From CAZMSD01 sp964568855 (lineage in GTDB: Bacteria; CAIWAD01), in contig CAZMSD010000023.1 of assembly GCA_964568855.1 (NCBI GenBank), positions 1 through 62,461 of the forward strand: a stretch of 62,461 nucleotides of DNA. The letters run 5' to 3'. Both the position numbers and the translations under genes were made by a program. Below, piece after piece: positions 53,773-62,292 of the stretch. Under the pieces are notes generated by a model, which saw only the letters and a list, made by a program, of their open reading frames with translations, was not told the DNA's origin and did no database searches. Numbering within the stretch: position 1 is the stretch's first letter; every line of letters begins with the position of its first letter.

Positions 53773-54995
53773 GGATTGGCCGTCCTGCAGAGGCGGAAGC
53801 CGATGTCGTAGTACGCAGCCGAGGGGCTTTCACACCAGCGGCCGGCACTACGCAAGTCGTCTGCTTCGCAGTCCCAGTTGCCGCCACGCTGCACACGGCA
53901 ATCTTCTGGGGGACCACCCAGCGGGTCCACTTGGGGATCACTGCTGTAATCGATATCCCAGTCTCCAATCCACTCCCATAGATTGCCGGCTACATCCATT
54001 AAACCCAATTCGCTTGCACCCAGCTGATAGGATCCCACTGGAGCAGTCCAGTCGACGCAGTATCCATTGTTGTTGAAGTTCGCGTTGTTGCAGTCTGGCG
54101 CTGCCTCGCCCCAAGGATATTGTCGTCCATCGTTGTAACGCGCGGCATATTCCCATTCTGCTTCCGTAGGCAACCGAAAGCCCTGTGCCAAATAGGGATT
54201 ATGACCGGCGTTCTGTTCCCAGTTCCCTTCATAAAAGGGCGGCAGATCTTCCATCAGACTTCGCCAATCACAGTAGCAGGCTGAACCGTACCAGGAGACT
54301 GCTTTGACTGGATGATTCGCACTTGATTCTCCCTCATAGTCACCGTGTACAACAGGATCAAGATTGAATGCACCCCCGCTGAAAGAGATCTCACAATCAA
54401 GATTATCCAAGTCCAGGAGTTCCTGCTCGTAAGCTTCCACGCTAGTGCTGGTAGCTGTTACACCGCTAAGCTCCGTGTTGTTGACAGCCCATTGAACAGC
54501 TTCCCGGTACTCTTCGTTCATAACCTCGAAGGTACCCAGATAGAAATCGTGGGTCAGAGTGACTTGATGCTCAGGTGAGGTCCACGTCCAGCCATCGTCA
54601 TCATCACCCATGGTAAAGGTGCCGGCGGGAATCAGGGTCATCTCCATTGCGCTATGACCATCATCGGCAACGATCTTCGCCTTCATTGTTGAAATCACGA
54701 TATCCGGATAGTCCAGACCCGCATCCCAGACAATGAAGCGATTCCCGGACGTGATACCCGAGCCGATATCGCCGTAGACCGTACTGACCGGCACATCCCA
54801 GCTGGCGCCGGAATCATCGGATATCTGGAGCGAAATCTGCAGTTCGTCTCCATCGGCGTCAAAGAAATCGTAGTGGATGTCCACCAGCTCGGATGGCGCG
54901 GGGCGCTGTTGGGCGGTGACATTGGTCACTTCGGGCTGGGCAGCCTAGGAAAGCTGTGACACAAGGATAAAGGGGAATAGTGCGAAAATCCTCAT
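53769..54995 (-). pseudogene. SUMF1/formylglycine-generating-enzyme-like secreted protein with a nonsense codon (copy 2)
   Basis: From ATG at 54995 (AAAGGTGA before it) the frame reads MRIFALFPFILVSQLS, then TAG (54947-54945), then continues unbroken to 53769. Copy 1 has CAG (Gln) at that place, so one C-to-T change created the stop within the signal peptide. The rest is a full SUMF1 domain: MTLIPAGTFTMGDDD, GFRLPTEAEWEYAARY, LMDVAGNLWEW, RGGNWDCEADDLRSAGR, GFRLCRTANP. Without read-through no exported protein would be made; restart inside would lack a signal. Confidence 0.85.
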
Positions 54996-55006
54996 GGATT
55001 CACCTT

Positions 55007-55408
55007 TCAACGGATGGTATGGCCAATGCTGCAGCTCGCGTGCGCTTTGCGGTTATATATGCGAAAGGCACAACGCAGGTGCAACGCGTCATAGTTCAAG
55101 AAGCCGCCACGTACCACACTGTCGGATCCACTGGATTCTCCTGGGCCTTGTCGCTATTGCTGCCATGCCGGTTTCCGGCCCACTCCCATGGGTTGCCCGC
55201 CATGTTCAGCAGGCCCAGCTGAAGAAGATCTAGCAAACGCCATCGCTCAGATCCAGCAATACATACTCTTGAGCCTGCATCGTGACGCTACCGACCATCA
55301 CCAAATCTTGGTCGCAGGCTCACTGCACGGCTTCAAGGTATTTCTAATTGGTTATTTCGGCAGTGCCCAGGGATAAGTCGTCGGTCAGAGTGAAGCATGA
55401 TACTCTGA
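55007..55408 (-). pseudogene. Deleted remnant of a third SUMF1-like gene
   Basis: Translating the minus strand piecewise recovers TLTDDLSLGTAEITN, KYLEAVQ and LLDLSDG (each matching copy 2 around its HQVTLTHDFYLGTFEV segment), then, after a large deletion, LGLLNMAGNPWEWAGN and VRGGFLNYDALHLRCAFRIY, ending at a TGA (55009-55007). Stops and frameshifts interrupt it. It lies between copy 2 and deoB, in the same direction, and deoB runs into its upstream end. Confidence 0.8.
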
Positions 55409-56638
55409 CCCACACGTCCCCATCTCCCCGAGAAAACTCCGCCCCGACCCTTCCGCCGGCCGGCTGAACCATTCCAGCATGGAGGCCGCCACGTCGGCGA
55501 AGCTCTCGCGCGTTCCCAGGGAGAGCCCGGGCAGGCCGCGGCGGTAAGCCAAGAGGGGCGCGTACTCGCGGCTGTGATCCGTGGAATCGGAAGTGGGATC
55601 GTTGCCGTGGTCGGCGGTGAAGACCAGCAGGTCGTTATAACTCAGCAGCTCTAGAAGTTCGGGCAGGCGCCGGTCCAGGGCCTCCAGACCCTCCTTGAAG
55701 CCCCGGGGATCCAGTCGATGTCCCCAGAGCATGTCGAAGTCCACCAGGTTGAGCAGGATCAGTTGCTCCCGTGCACCGCCCGCTGTGGTGGATTTCACGT
55801 CCGTAGCACCGGCCTCGAGCGCACCCTCCCGCAGCAGCTCCAGCAGGCGGCTCAAGCCCTCCTCGTTGCCCTTGGCGCTCACGCTGCGCTCGATGCCCAC
55901 CCCGGCGAAGAGATCGCCGATCTTGCCCACGGCGCACACTTCCACACCGCCGTCACCGAGTATCTCGAGCGCCGTCCGGCCGAAGGGCTTCAGGCTGAAA
56001 TCCCGGCGGTGGGGGGTGCGCGTGAAGCTCCCCTCGCTTCCCGTGAAGGGCCGGGCGATCACCCTGGCCACGGCGTGTTCCCCGCGCAGGATCTCGCGCG
56101 CTGTGCGGCAGATTTCGCAGAGCCTGTCGAGAGGTATCACGTCCTCGTGGGCCGCGATCTGGTAGACGCTGTCGGCGGATGTGTAGACGATGGGCTTTCC
56201 GGTGGCCAGGTGCTCGGCGCCCAGCTCGGCGATGATCTCCGTGCCCGAGGCGGGTCGGTTGCCCAGCACCCCGGGCAGACCGCAGCGGCGCACGAACTCG
56301 GTATTCAGTTCCCCGGGAAAGCCCTCGGGGTAGGTCGGCAGGGGGCGCTCCGTGACCAGACCCGCCAGTTCCCAGTGTCCGAGAGTGGAATCCTTGCCCT
56401 TGGACAGCTCGGCCATGCGCCCCCAGGAGGCAGCGGGCGCTGGCGCGGGCGGTACTCCCTCGATGGGAAGTATACAGCCCAGACCCAGCTTCTCGAAGTT
56501 CGGCAGCCTCAGCCCTCCAACGGAGCGAGAAAGGTTGCCCAGCGTATTCGCCCCCGCGTCGCCGAAATCCGCGGCGTCGGGCAGCTCGCCCACGCCCAGT
56601 CCATCGAGTACGACGAGGATGAAGCGGCGGCGGGGCAT
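55385..56638 (-). CDS. deoB: Phosphopentomutase, with a C-terminus extended into a pseudogene
   Basis: Alkaline-phosphatase-superfamily mutase interconverting (deoxy)ribose 1- and 5-phosphates in nucleoside salvage. 417 residues from ATG at 56638; DGLGVGELPDAADFGDAGAN, NTLGNLSRSVGGL and VFTADHGNDPTSDSTDHSRE are conserved. The natural end is near GRSFLGEMG. The last ten or so residues (CGSEYHASL) are the out-of-frame start of the SUMF1 remnant, so the original stop seems to have been lost. A GTGATACA-type octamer lies at the start region (56641-56648). Confidence 0.95.
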   Translation of the reverse strand: MPRRRFILVVLDGLGVGELPDAADFGDAGANTLGNLSRSVGGLRLPNFEKLGLGCILPIEGVPPAPAPAASWGRMAELSKGKDSTLGHWELAGLVTERPLPTYPEGFPGELNTEFVRRCGLPGVLGNRPASGTEIIAELGAEHLATGKPIVYTSADSVYQIAAHEDVIPLDRLCEICRTAREILRGEHAVARVIARPFTGSEGSFTRTPHRRDFSLKPFGRTALEILGDGGVEVCAVGKIGDLFAGVGIERSVSAKGNEEGLSRLLELLREGALEAGATDVKSTTAGGAREQLILLNLVDFDMLWGHRLDPRGFKEGLEALDRRLPELLELLSYNDLLVFTADHGNDPTSDSTDHSREYAPLLAYRRGLPGLSLGTRESFADVAASMLEWFSRPAEGSGRSFLGEMGTCGSEYHASL

Positions 56639-56659
56639 CAGTGTATCACTTCCCCAGAG

Positions 56660-56682
56660 CAAAAAAGGCCTGTCGCCAGGCC
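56660..56682 (-). terminator. Intrinsic terminator between the 50-residue gene and deoB
   Basis: The minus strand reads GGCCTG-GCGA-CAGGCC followed by TTTTTT, a textbook terminator with a GNRA loop. It starts about 20 bases after the stop of the 50-residue gene and ends about 20 bases before the deoB ATG, so the two are probably separate transcripts or deoB is partly read through. Confidence 0.88.
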
Positions 56683-56702
56683 CTTCACGGAGTCTCGATC
56701 GC

Positions 56703-56855
56703 TCAGCCGAGGATCTCCTTCTCGGTGTCCTTGGTCACGTAGACGATCTGTTTCTTGACCCGGTAGGTCCCCTTCTCGGTCCGCTCCATGGTCACCTTGA
56801 GCACGGGCCGGTCGTGGGGAATCTGCTTGGCGACGAACTTCTGTACCTTGGCCAT
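56703..56855 (-). CDS. Small basic protein of 50 residues, unknown function
   Basis: Starts MAKVQKFVAKQIPHDRPVLK and ends VTKDTEKEILG; 14 Lys/Arg in 50 residues. GGAGG lies nine bases before the ATG and a strong terminator follows, so it looks like a well-expressed single-gene unit. The alternation VLKVTMERTEKGTYRVKKQI suggests a small beta-sheet nucleic-acid- or ribosome-associated protein, but this is only a guess; no family is recognised. Confidence 0.7.
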   Translation of the reverse strand: MAKVQKFVAKQIPHDRPVLKVTMERTEKGTYRVKKQIVYVTKDTEKEILG

Positions 56856-57102
56856 CTATTTTGCCCTCCAGATAATCATCGAGGATCGCTCGCGGGGTGC
56901 GCGTGACCGGAGATAATAGGGTTCCCACCCTTGAGATGCAAATGCTGGATCCCCGCGGTGAAGTAGGATCTGTAAAGCTGGGAGAGGCGGATTTTCAGCA
57001 TCCGGGAAGGGCTGAATCGACAATGCGGGGACCCGCTTGCGGTTTTGCATGTGCCGGTCCCCGAAACTTGTCGACAACCGGCCGCGACGCACCGGAGTCC
57101 CC

Positions 57103-59763
57103 TCACTCCTCCCAGTGGAAGCGGGCCACCACCCTGTAGAAGGCCGATCCCGGGTAAGCGGCCTGCTCGAGCCACTCCAACTGCACGCTGGTCTCGGAAG
57201 TCTGCAGCAGCAGGTCCTCCGGCAGCGGCGCGGTCCAGGGCTCCTGACTGCGATACAGGTCGTAGCCTTCGATCATCAGCCCGGGGAAGATGCAGCCTGC
57301 GGCCCAGCTCAGCACGAGGAAGCCGCTCTCGATGGAAGCGTCGAACTCCTCGATGTAACACCAGGTGTTCGCCAAGTACTCGAATTCGAGAGCCTCGGAG
57401 GGAGGTCCGGCGTTGCCGGCCCAGTCCGTTTCGTCGGCCAGCATCCAGACGGTCTGGCCCGGCCAGAGCAGCGAATCCAGTGTGACACAGTCCAGGTCGG
57501 GATCGTCCAGCTCGCCGTCCAGCGAGCGGTCCACCTTCCATTCGGCTTCCAGCGGATCCGCGATCGGGAAGGAGGCGAAGTGCAGGCGGACGCTGTAGAA
57601 GGTGCTGTCCAGCGGCGACGCGTCCCAGGCGAAGCGGATGGAAGCGTCGGGGTGGATCTCTTCCAGGTGGAGTCCGCCGAGTTGGACCGGTGCCTCCAGG
57701 TCGACGCAAAAGGAATGATCGTCGTCGATGCCCTCGGCGCCGGCGGTTCCGGTGTAGCCCCAGAGCTGGTGCTGGTCGTCGTGAACGCGCAGCTCGAAGC
57801 GCCGGCAGCCGGGATCAGCGAACTGCAGCGGGATCTCCAGTGTGGTGTCGGGCGACAGGCCCGTGAAGCCCTGGTTCTGCCATTCCTCGTCCATCCCGGC
57901 GTAGGCGCCGTTCCCGTCCATGTCCAACCGCAGCTCGAGCGAACTCAGGTCCACCTGGTTGTGCAGGTCCCTGACGCGGAAGCGCAGCTCGCCCCCGGCG
58001 AGGCCCAGCCAGAAGACGTTCCAGGAACCGGAAAACTGGGGGGTCCACTGCGGCGGGACCTGATCGTCGGGCGTGGCCAGGACAGTGTCCGTCCAGGCCG
58101 AATAGCGGCCCTGGAAATCCAGCGCCCGCAGGATGAAGGCGTAGGTGGTCTGGTACTCGAGGTCGCGGATCTCCACCGAGCGCAGGGGCGGCCAGCAGAG
58201 CTGCTCGATGTCGCCGCTGTCCACCAGGATCGCATCGGGCGTGACGGCGCCGCTGGAATCCATCAGGATCTCGTAACTGTCGAAGAAACTGGACCGGCTG
58301 AAATTCCAGCCCAGGGTTACCCTGTCGACCCCCAGGTCGAGCAGCTGCAGGCCGGCCGGGTCGCTGGGCGGCTGGTCGTCCGCGAAGATCTGCAGGCTGT
58401 CCTCGGCCTGGAACAGGGCCTGGAACAGGGGGCCGTAATACACGCCGCAATTCTGGAAATTCAGCCAGGTGGCCGGCTGCTCCTCCTCGATGGCGTACCA
58501 GGTGCTCTCCGCGGCCTCGTGGGCGATCGACGGCAGCTCGTCGGTTTCGATGTGCAGGAAACGCTCCAGCTCGCCGCAGTCGGCTAGATCGTCCAGGCAG
58601 TAGCGCTCCTGGCAGTTCTGCGGGTAACCGATCAGATCGGGGGACTTGCCGATCCAGATCTCCTGCCCCGGCGTTCCACCGTCCACCAGCAGGTTCTGCA
58701 GGGGATTGGAGGCGACGTACTCGGCGAGGTCCACCGCCGCGTGCTCGAAGCCGAAGGCGTTCTCCGCGTGGACCGGATGAAGCAGGTTATTCAAGAGGCC
58801 CAGGGCCCCGCCGCCCGTGTCGTAGAGCGGCTGGAAGATCAACTGGTCGTGGCGGCCGGCGGCGATCACGCAGCTCTTCAGGTCGCGGTGGCTCTGGTCG
58901 TCGTAGGAGTGGATCTGCAGCACCAGCTCGCGCATTCCAAGGTTCCGCAGGTGATCCACGGTCGCCTGGTGCACCGCCGCGAAGGGCGTGAAGCAGTTGC
59001 GCGTGGGATCTGAGAGCGATCTTCCGTTGTTGTACTGCTCGCCCTGCCAGAGCACCTCGCGGCCCGCGCCGTTGATCATCAGCAGGCCCGCGTCGAAGTC
59101 GCGGAAAGCGAAGAGACCCAGGTAGGGGCTGAGGTAATCGTCGTTGGGGTGCGGCATCTGCACGATCACGTTGGGACGCGAGGCCGCCGGGCTGACCGCG
59201 AAGAGGCCCCAGCCATGGTCGAATGAACCCACCACGTCGTCGGCGGGGCCGGGCCAGAACCCGGGATCGAAGTAGGAGTGATTCAGGCGCTCGCGCAGCA
59301 GGTAGTACTCCCTGCCCGTCCCGCCGTCGCTGAAGCGCACCAGCTCGTAATCCACGTCGGGCCCGCCCTCGACGGCTGCCAGGGCGCCGTCGGGATCACC
59401 CTCGAGCAGGTGCGTGACACAATCGCGGAACATGTTCAGCACCGAGTTGCCCCAGGGATCGTCCTCCAGCAGCTCGAATGCGCCGAAGCCGTCGAGCTGG
59501 GGATCGAGCTCCTCCGGCGCATAGACATTGTAGCCCGGCCGGGCGATTCCCTCGCTGACGTGGCTGATCCAGTTATCGTAGGCCGCGGCGGGCTCGGTGC
59601 CGGCCATGAACTCGAGGAAGGATCCCGACTCCTCCACCAGTTGGGCCCGCGGAGTTCCCGCGAAGACCATGAAGACCAGGGCGAGCAGGGCGCGGGCGCC
59701 CTTTCGCCGCGCGCTCCCGGCGGCCGGCGGCGTCCTGCTGGAATCTGCGTGACACATGAGCAT
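57103..59763 (-). CDS. Large secreted protein with fibronectin type III-like domains
   Basis: 886 residues with a signal peptide (ARALLALVFMVFAG, about 24-37). The N-terminal 430 residues form a domain with VIVQMPHPNDDYLS, LLMINGAGREVLW and ELVLQIHSYDDQS; the paired His/Asp residues look like a metal-dependent hydrolase, but I cannot assign a family. Several Fn3-like units follow (PSDPAGLQLLDLGVDRVTLGW; TTYAFILRALDFQGRYSAW; LVLSWAAGCIFPGLMIEGYD). It ends abruptly at VVARFHWEE without a sorting domain. The 247 bases between it and the 50-residue gene, and the 276 bases between it and rnhB, show no gene. Confidence 0.75.
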   Translation of the reverse strand: MLMCHADSSRTPPAAGSARRKGARALLALVFMVFAGTPRAQLVEESGSFLEFMAGTEPAAAYDNWISHVSEGIARPGYNVYAPEELDPQLDGFGAFELLEDDPWGNSVLNMFRDCVTHLLEGDPDGALAAVEGGPDVDYELVRFSDGGTGREYYLLRERLNHSYFDPGFWPGPADDVVGSFDHGWGLFAVSPAASRPNVIVQMPHPNDDYLSPYLGLFAFRDFDAGLLMINGAGREVLWQGEQYNNGRSLSDPTRNCFTPFAAVHQATVDHLRNLGMRELVLQIHSYDDQSHRDLKSCVIAAGRHDQLIFQPLYDTGGGALGLLNNLLHPVHAENAFGFEHAAVDLAEYVASNPLQNLLVDGGTPGQEIWIGKSPDLIGYPQNCQERYCLDDLADCGELERFLHIETDELPSIAHEAAESTWYAIEEEQPATWLNFQNCGVYYGPLFQALFQAEDSLQIFADDQPPSDPAGLQLLDLGVDRVTLGWNFSRSSFFDSYEILMDSSGAVTPDAILVDSGDIEQLCWPPLRSVEIRDLEYQTTYAFILRALDFQGRYSAWTDTVLATPDDQVPPQWTPQFSGSWNVFWLGLAGGELRFRVRDLHNQVDLSSLELRLDMDGNGAYAGMDEEWQNQGFTGLSPDTTLEIPLQFADPGCRRFELRVHDDQHQLWGYTGTAGAEGIDDDHSFCVDLEAPVQLGGLHLEEIHPDASIRFAWDASPLDSTFYSVRLHFASFPIADPLEAEWKVDRSLDGELDDPDLDCVTLDSLLWPGQTVWMLADETDWAGNAGPPSEALEFEYLANTWCYIEEFDASIESGFLVLSWAAGCIFPGLMIEGYDLYRSQEPWTAPLPEDLLLQTSETSVQLEWLEQAAYPGSAFYRVVARFHWEE

Positions 59764-60039
59764 CTCGAAGGTTGAACTGAACGGACACGCTGCGCGGGTC
59801 GGCTTTCATGCGTTTCTATCGTCGGCGGCCCGTCGCCCCTTTAGCGCGGTCTCAGCCGGAGCGAAGGCTTGGGGATCGTCGCGATCATCGGCTTATTCGG
59901 AATTGAGCATCCCGGCTTCGCGGGAGACACTCTCTCCGGGCACATCGAAAATGAACCAACTGGAAGCTTGCCATGCAATCGGAAGGTTCCAGCTTTGGAA
60001 AAAACCTGTCGCGCGGAGAAGCATGGTGACTGGCGGGCT

Positions 60040-60696
60040 TCAGAGCTGCACTTCCTCCCGCGGATCCGCTCGGCAGCGGAAACTGCGGCGGTGCAGGGGG
60101 CAGCGTCCCAGTTCCCGAATCATCGCCAGGTGCCGCGGGGTGCCGTAGCCCTTGTGCGACGCGAATCCGTAGCCTGGATATCGCACTTCCGCCTCGAGCA
60201 TCAGGCGATCGCGCGCCTGCTTGGCCAGGATGCCGGCCGCCGCAACCGCGGCGCTGGTGGAGTCCCCGCGGACCAGCGAGCGGCCCCTCCGGCCGTCGAA
60301 AGGGAAGTCGCGGCCGTCCACCAGCAGGAATTCGGGCGCGGTCCCGAGATTCTCAACGGCGCGGTGCATGGCCAGGAAGGTGGCGCGGAGGATGTTCAGG
60401 CGGTCGATCTCCTCCACCTCGGCGAGGCCCAGGCCCAGGTCGAGGGCTCGCTCGCGGATGACCGCCTCCAGCGTCTCACGTCGCCGCGGGGTCAGCCTTT
60501 TCGAGTCGTCCAGCCCTTCGATACCGATGTCCGGCGGGAGGACCACGGCGGCCGCCACCACGGGACCGGCCAGCGGACCCCGGCCCGCCTCGTCCACGCC
60601 GCAGAGCAGGCGGATTCCGGCTTCCCCGCGAAGGCTGTCGTCCCAGTCGAAGAGCGCCTCCGCGCGCGCCGCATTCCTCGTCGCCGGCCGTGTCAC
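60040..60696 (-). CDS. rnhB: Ribonuclease HII
   Basis: Removes ribonucleotides from DNA-RNA hybrids; 218 residues. GVDEAGRGPLAGPVVAAAV carries the first catalytic Asp-Glu pair; LLVDGRDFPF and ILAKQARDRLM with the C-terminal YGFASHKGYGTPRHLAMI are conserved. The GTG start overlaps the stop of the glycosylase gene as GTGA, indicating coupling. Confidence 0.96.
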   Translation of the reverse strand: MTRPATRNAARAEALFDWDDSLRGEAGIRLLCGVDEAGRGPLAGPVVAAAVVLPPDIGIEGLDDSKRLTPRRRETLEAVIRERALDLGLGLAEVEEIDRLNILRATFLAMHRAVENLGTAPEFLLVDGRDFPFDGRRGRSLVRGDSTSAAVAAAGILAKQARDRLMLEAEVRYPGYGFASHKGYGTPRHLAMIRELGRCPLHRRSFRCRADPREEVQL

Positions 60697-61382
60697 GACT
60701 CCCCTCCCCGCGCGCAGGACCTCTCGCGCGAGTACTCGCGGCCCAGCAGTCCCAGAAGCCCTTCACGGCAGGCCCGCTTGCCGCCGTTGGCCGGATGTCT
60801 CACGAATTCCGCCTCGACGCCCAGGGACAGCAGGGTCCGCTGCGCCTTCCGGCCCAGGGCCACGCAGCGGCGGATGCCGAAGATCGTCGCCAGCTCCGCC
60901 AGAACCCCGGCGTGCAGGGCCAGCTCTCCCGCGCCCGGGCTGCGGTTGCTGAGGGGCCGGCCGGGACGGTGCGGGTGCAGCGGGAAGGCGTTCCACAGCA
61001 GTGGCAGACGCGGCAGCTCGTCCACGATCCCCCAGAGAATGGTTCCCGAGGGTTCGGTAAAACCGTCGTCGCGTCCCGATGTCCAGCGATATCCCTTCCC
61101 CGAGCCGAAGAGGCCGTGTCCGGGGACTCCCCGCGCGAGCTGCCGTTCGCTGGTGAAAGGGATCCCGGTCCAGCGGCAGCCGTTGTATCCGGGCGCCTCG
61201 CCCACCAGCAGGGTTGCAGGTTCGACGACGAAGGATTCCTCGAAATACAGGCGCAGGTTCTCCCGCCGGATCGCGTCGCGCCGCGGATCCCCGGAGTTGT
61301 AGGGATTGAAGCAGTGTGCCGGCCGCTCAAGATCCGCCAGGCGGCCGATGAAGGCGTCGATCTCGCGACTGAGCTGTCCCAC
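60693..61382 (-). CDS. Uracil-DNA glycosylase superfamily protein
   Basis: Base-excision repair enzyme, 229 residues. Motif 1 LLVGEAPGYNGCRWTGIPFT (about 58-77) and motif 2 VRHPANGGK (about 202-210) define the superfamily; NPYNSGDPRRDAIRRENL precedes. The subfamily is not one of the classic Ung enzymes. GTG at 61382 has GGGAGCCGGGA before it and starts where the family begins; the longer frame upstream overlaps a divergent gene. Coupled to rnhB, so the pair removes two kinds of wrong nucleotide. Confidence 0.87.
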   Translation of the reverse strand: MGQLSREIDAFIGRLADLERPAHCFNPYNSGDPRRDAIRRENLRLYFEESFVVEPATLLVGEAPGYNGCRWTGIPFTSERQLARGVPGHGLFGSGKGYRWTSGRDDGFTEPSGTILWGIVDELPRLPLLWNAFPLHPHRPGRPLSNRSPGAGELALHAGVLAELATIFGIRRCVALGRKAQRTLLSLGVEAEFVRHPANGGKRACREGLLGLLGREYSRERSCARGGES

Positions 61383-61533
61383 TCCCGGCTCCCGGCACGC
61401 TAAACATTGTGTGACACGCGAGGACGCGCGGTTGCAGGCCCGGGCTTCCTCCCAGGCGCCGCGCACTCTACAAGATAGGCAACTCCCGCCTCCCGCCGCG
61501 CGCCCGGCGGGGATTCGTACCTTGGGGAGGATC

Positions 61534-62292
61534 ATGCAGGACCACCTCTTCGACCAGATGGAGCGCGTCCAGCGGGAGCATTTCTGGTTCCGCGCCCGGG
61601 CGGAAATCGTGCTGGACCTGCTTGGGCGCGAACTGCGCCCGGGCGACCAGGTGCTGGACGCGGGTTGCGGCACGGGCCTGCTGCTCGAGCGGCTGCCCCC
61701 CGGGCACGCGCTCGCCGGCCTGGACTGCTCCGAATACGCCCTCGCCCTGGCCGCCCGTCGCCTGGCTGGCCGCGAGGCGGACCTGCGGCACGGCAAACTG
61801 CCCGGGGAATGCCCCTTCGAATCCGCCAGCCTCGACCTGGTCCTGCTGACCGATGTACTGGAGCACATCGAGGACGACCTCGGAGCGCTGCGCGAGCTGC
61901 GCCGCGTGATACGACCCGGCGGGCGCCTGCTGCTTACCGTACCCGCCCTGCCCTTCCTGTGGAGCGCCCACGACGAGAGCCACGGGCACCACCGGCGCTA
62001 CCGCCGGCGCGGGCTGAACCTCATGCTCGAGGCGGCGGGATTCCTGCCCCGTCGAGTGTGCTACTTCAACTTCCTGCTCTTCGCGCCGGTGCTGACCGTC
62101 CGCGTCTTCAAGCGACTGGCCGGTCGCCGGGACAGCGACATGGAAGTCCCGGCCCCGTTCCTCAACGAACTGTTCTACCGGGTGTTCGCCGCCGAGCGCG
62201 GCTGGCTCAGGAACCGCGGTTTCCCCTGGGGGATCTCGCTCATCGCCCTGGCCGAGAAGCCCGCGGACGGATCGATCCCGAGAGACTCCTAA
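61534..62292 (+). CDS. Class I SAM-dependent methyltransferase
   Basis: 252 residues. SAM-binding VLDAGCGTGLLLERLPPGHA at 40-59, LVLLTDVLEHIEDD (about 108-121), GGRLLLTVPALPFLWS, and HDESHGHHRRYRRRGLNLML typical of type-11/12 enzymes. The HHRRY segment and a C-terminal hydrophobic stretch (YFNFLLFAPVLTV) are frequent in methyltransferases near glycosyltransferase genes. The substrate is unknown. GGGGAGG precedes the ATG. Confidence 0.88.
   Translation: MQDHLFDQMERVQREHFWFRARAEIVLDLLGRELRPGDQVLDAGCGTGLLLERLPPGHALAGLDCSEYALALAARRLAGREADLRHGKLPGECPFESASLDLVLLTDVLEHIEDDLGALRELRRVIRPGGRLLLTVPALPFLWSAHDESHGHHRRYRRRGLNLMLEAAGFLPRRVCYFNFLLFAPVLTVRVFKRLAGRRDSDMEVPAPFLNELFYRVFAAERGWLRNRGFPWGISLIALAEKPADGSIPRDS

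Noticed and set aside
54945..54947. Pyrrolysine at the TAG of SUMF1 copy 2
   Set aside because: The paralogue has Gln (CAG), the site is in a signal peptide and no pyrrolysine machinery is seen; a simple nonsense mutation explains it.
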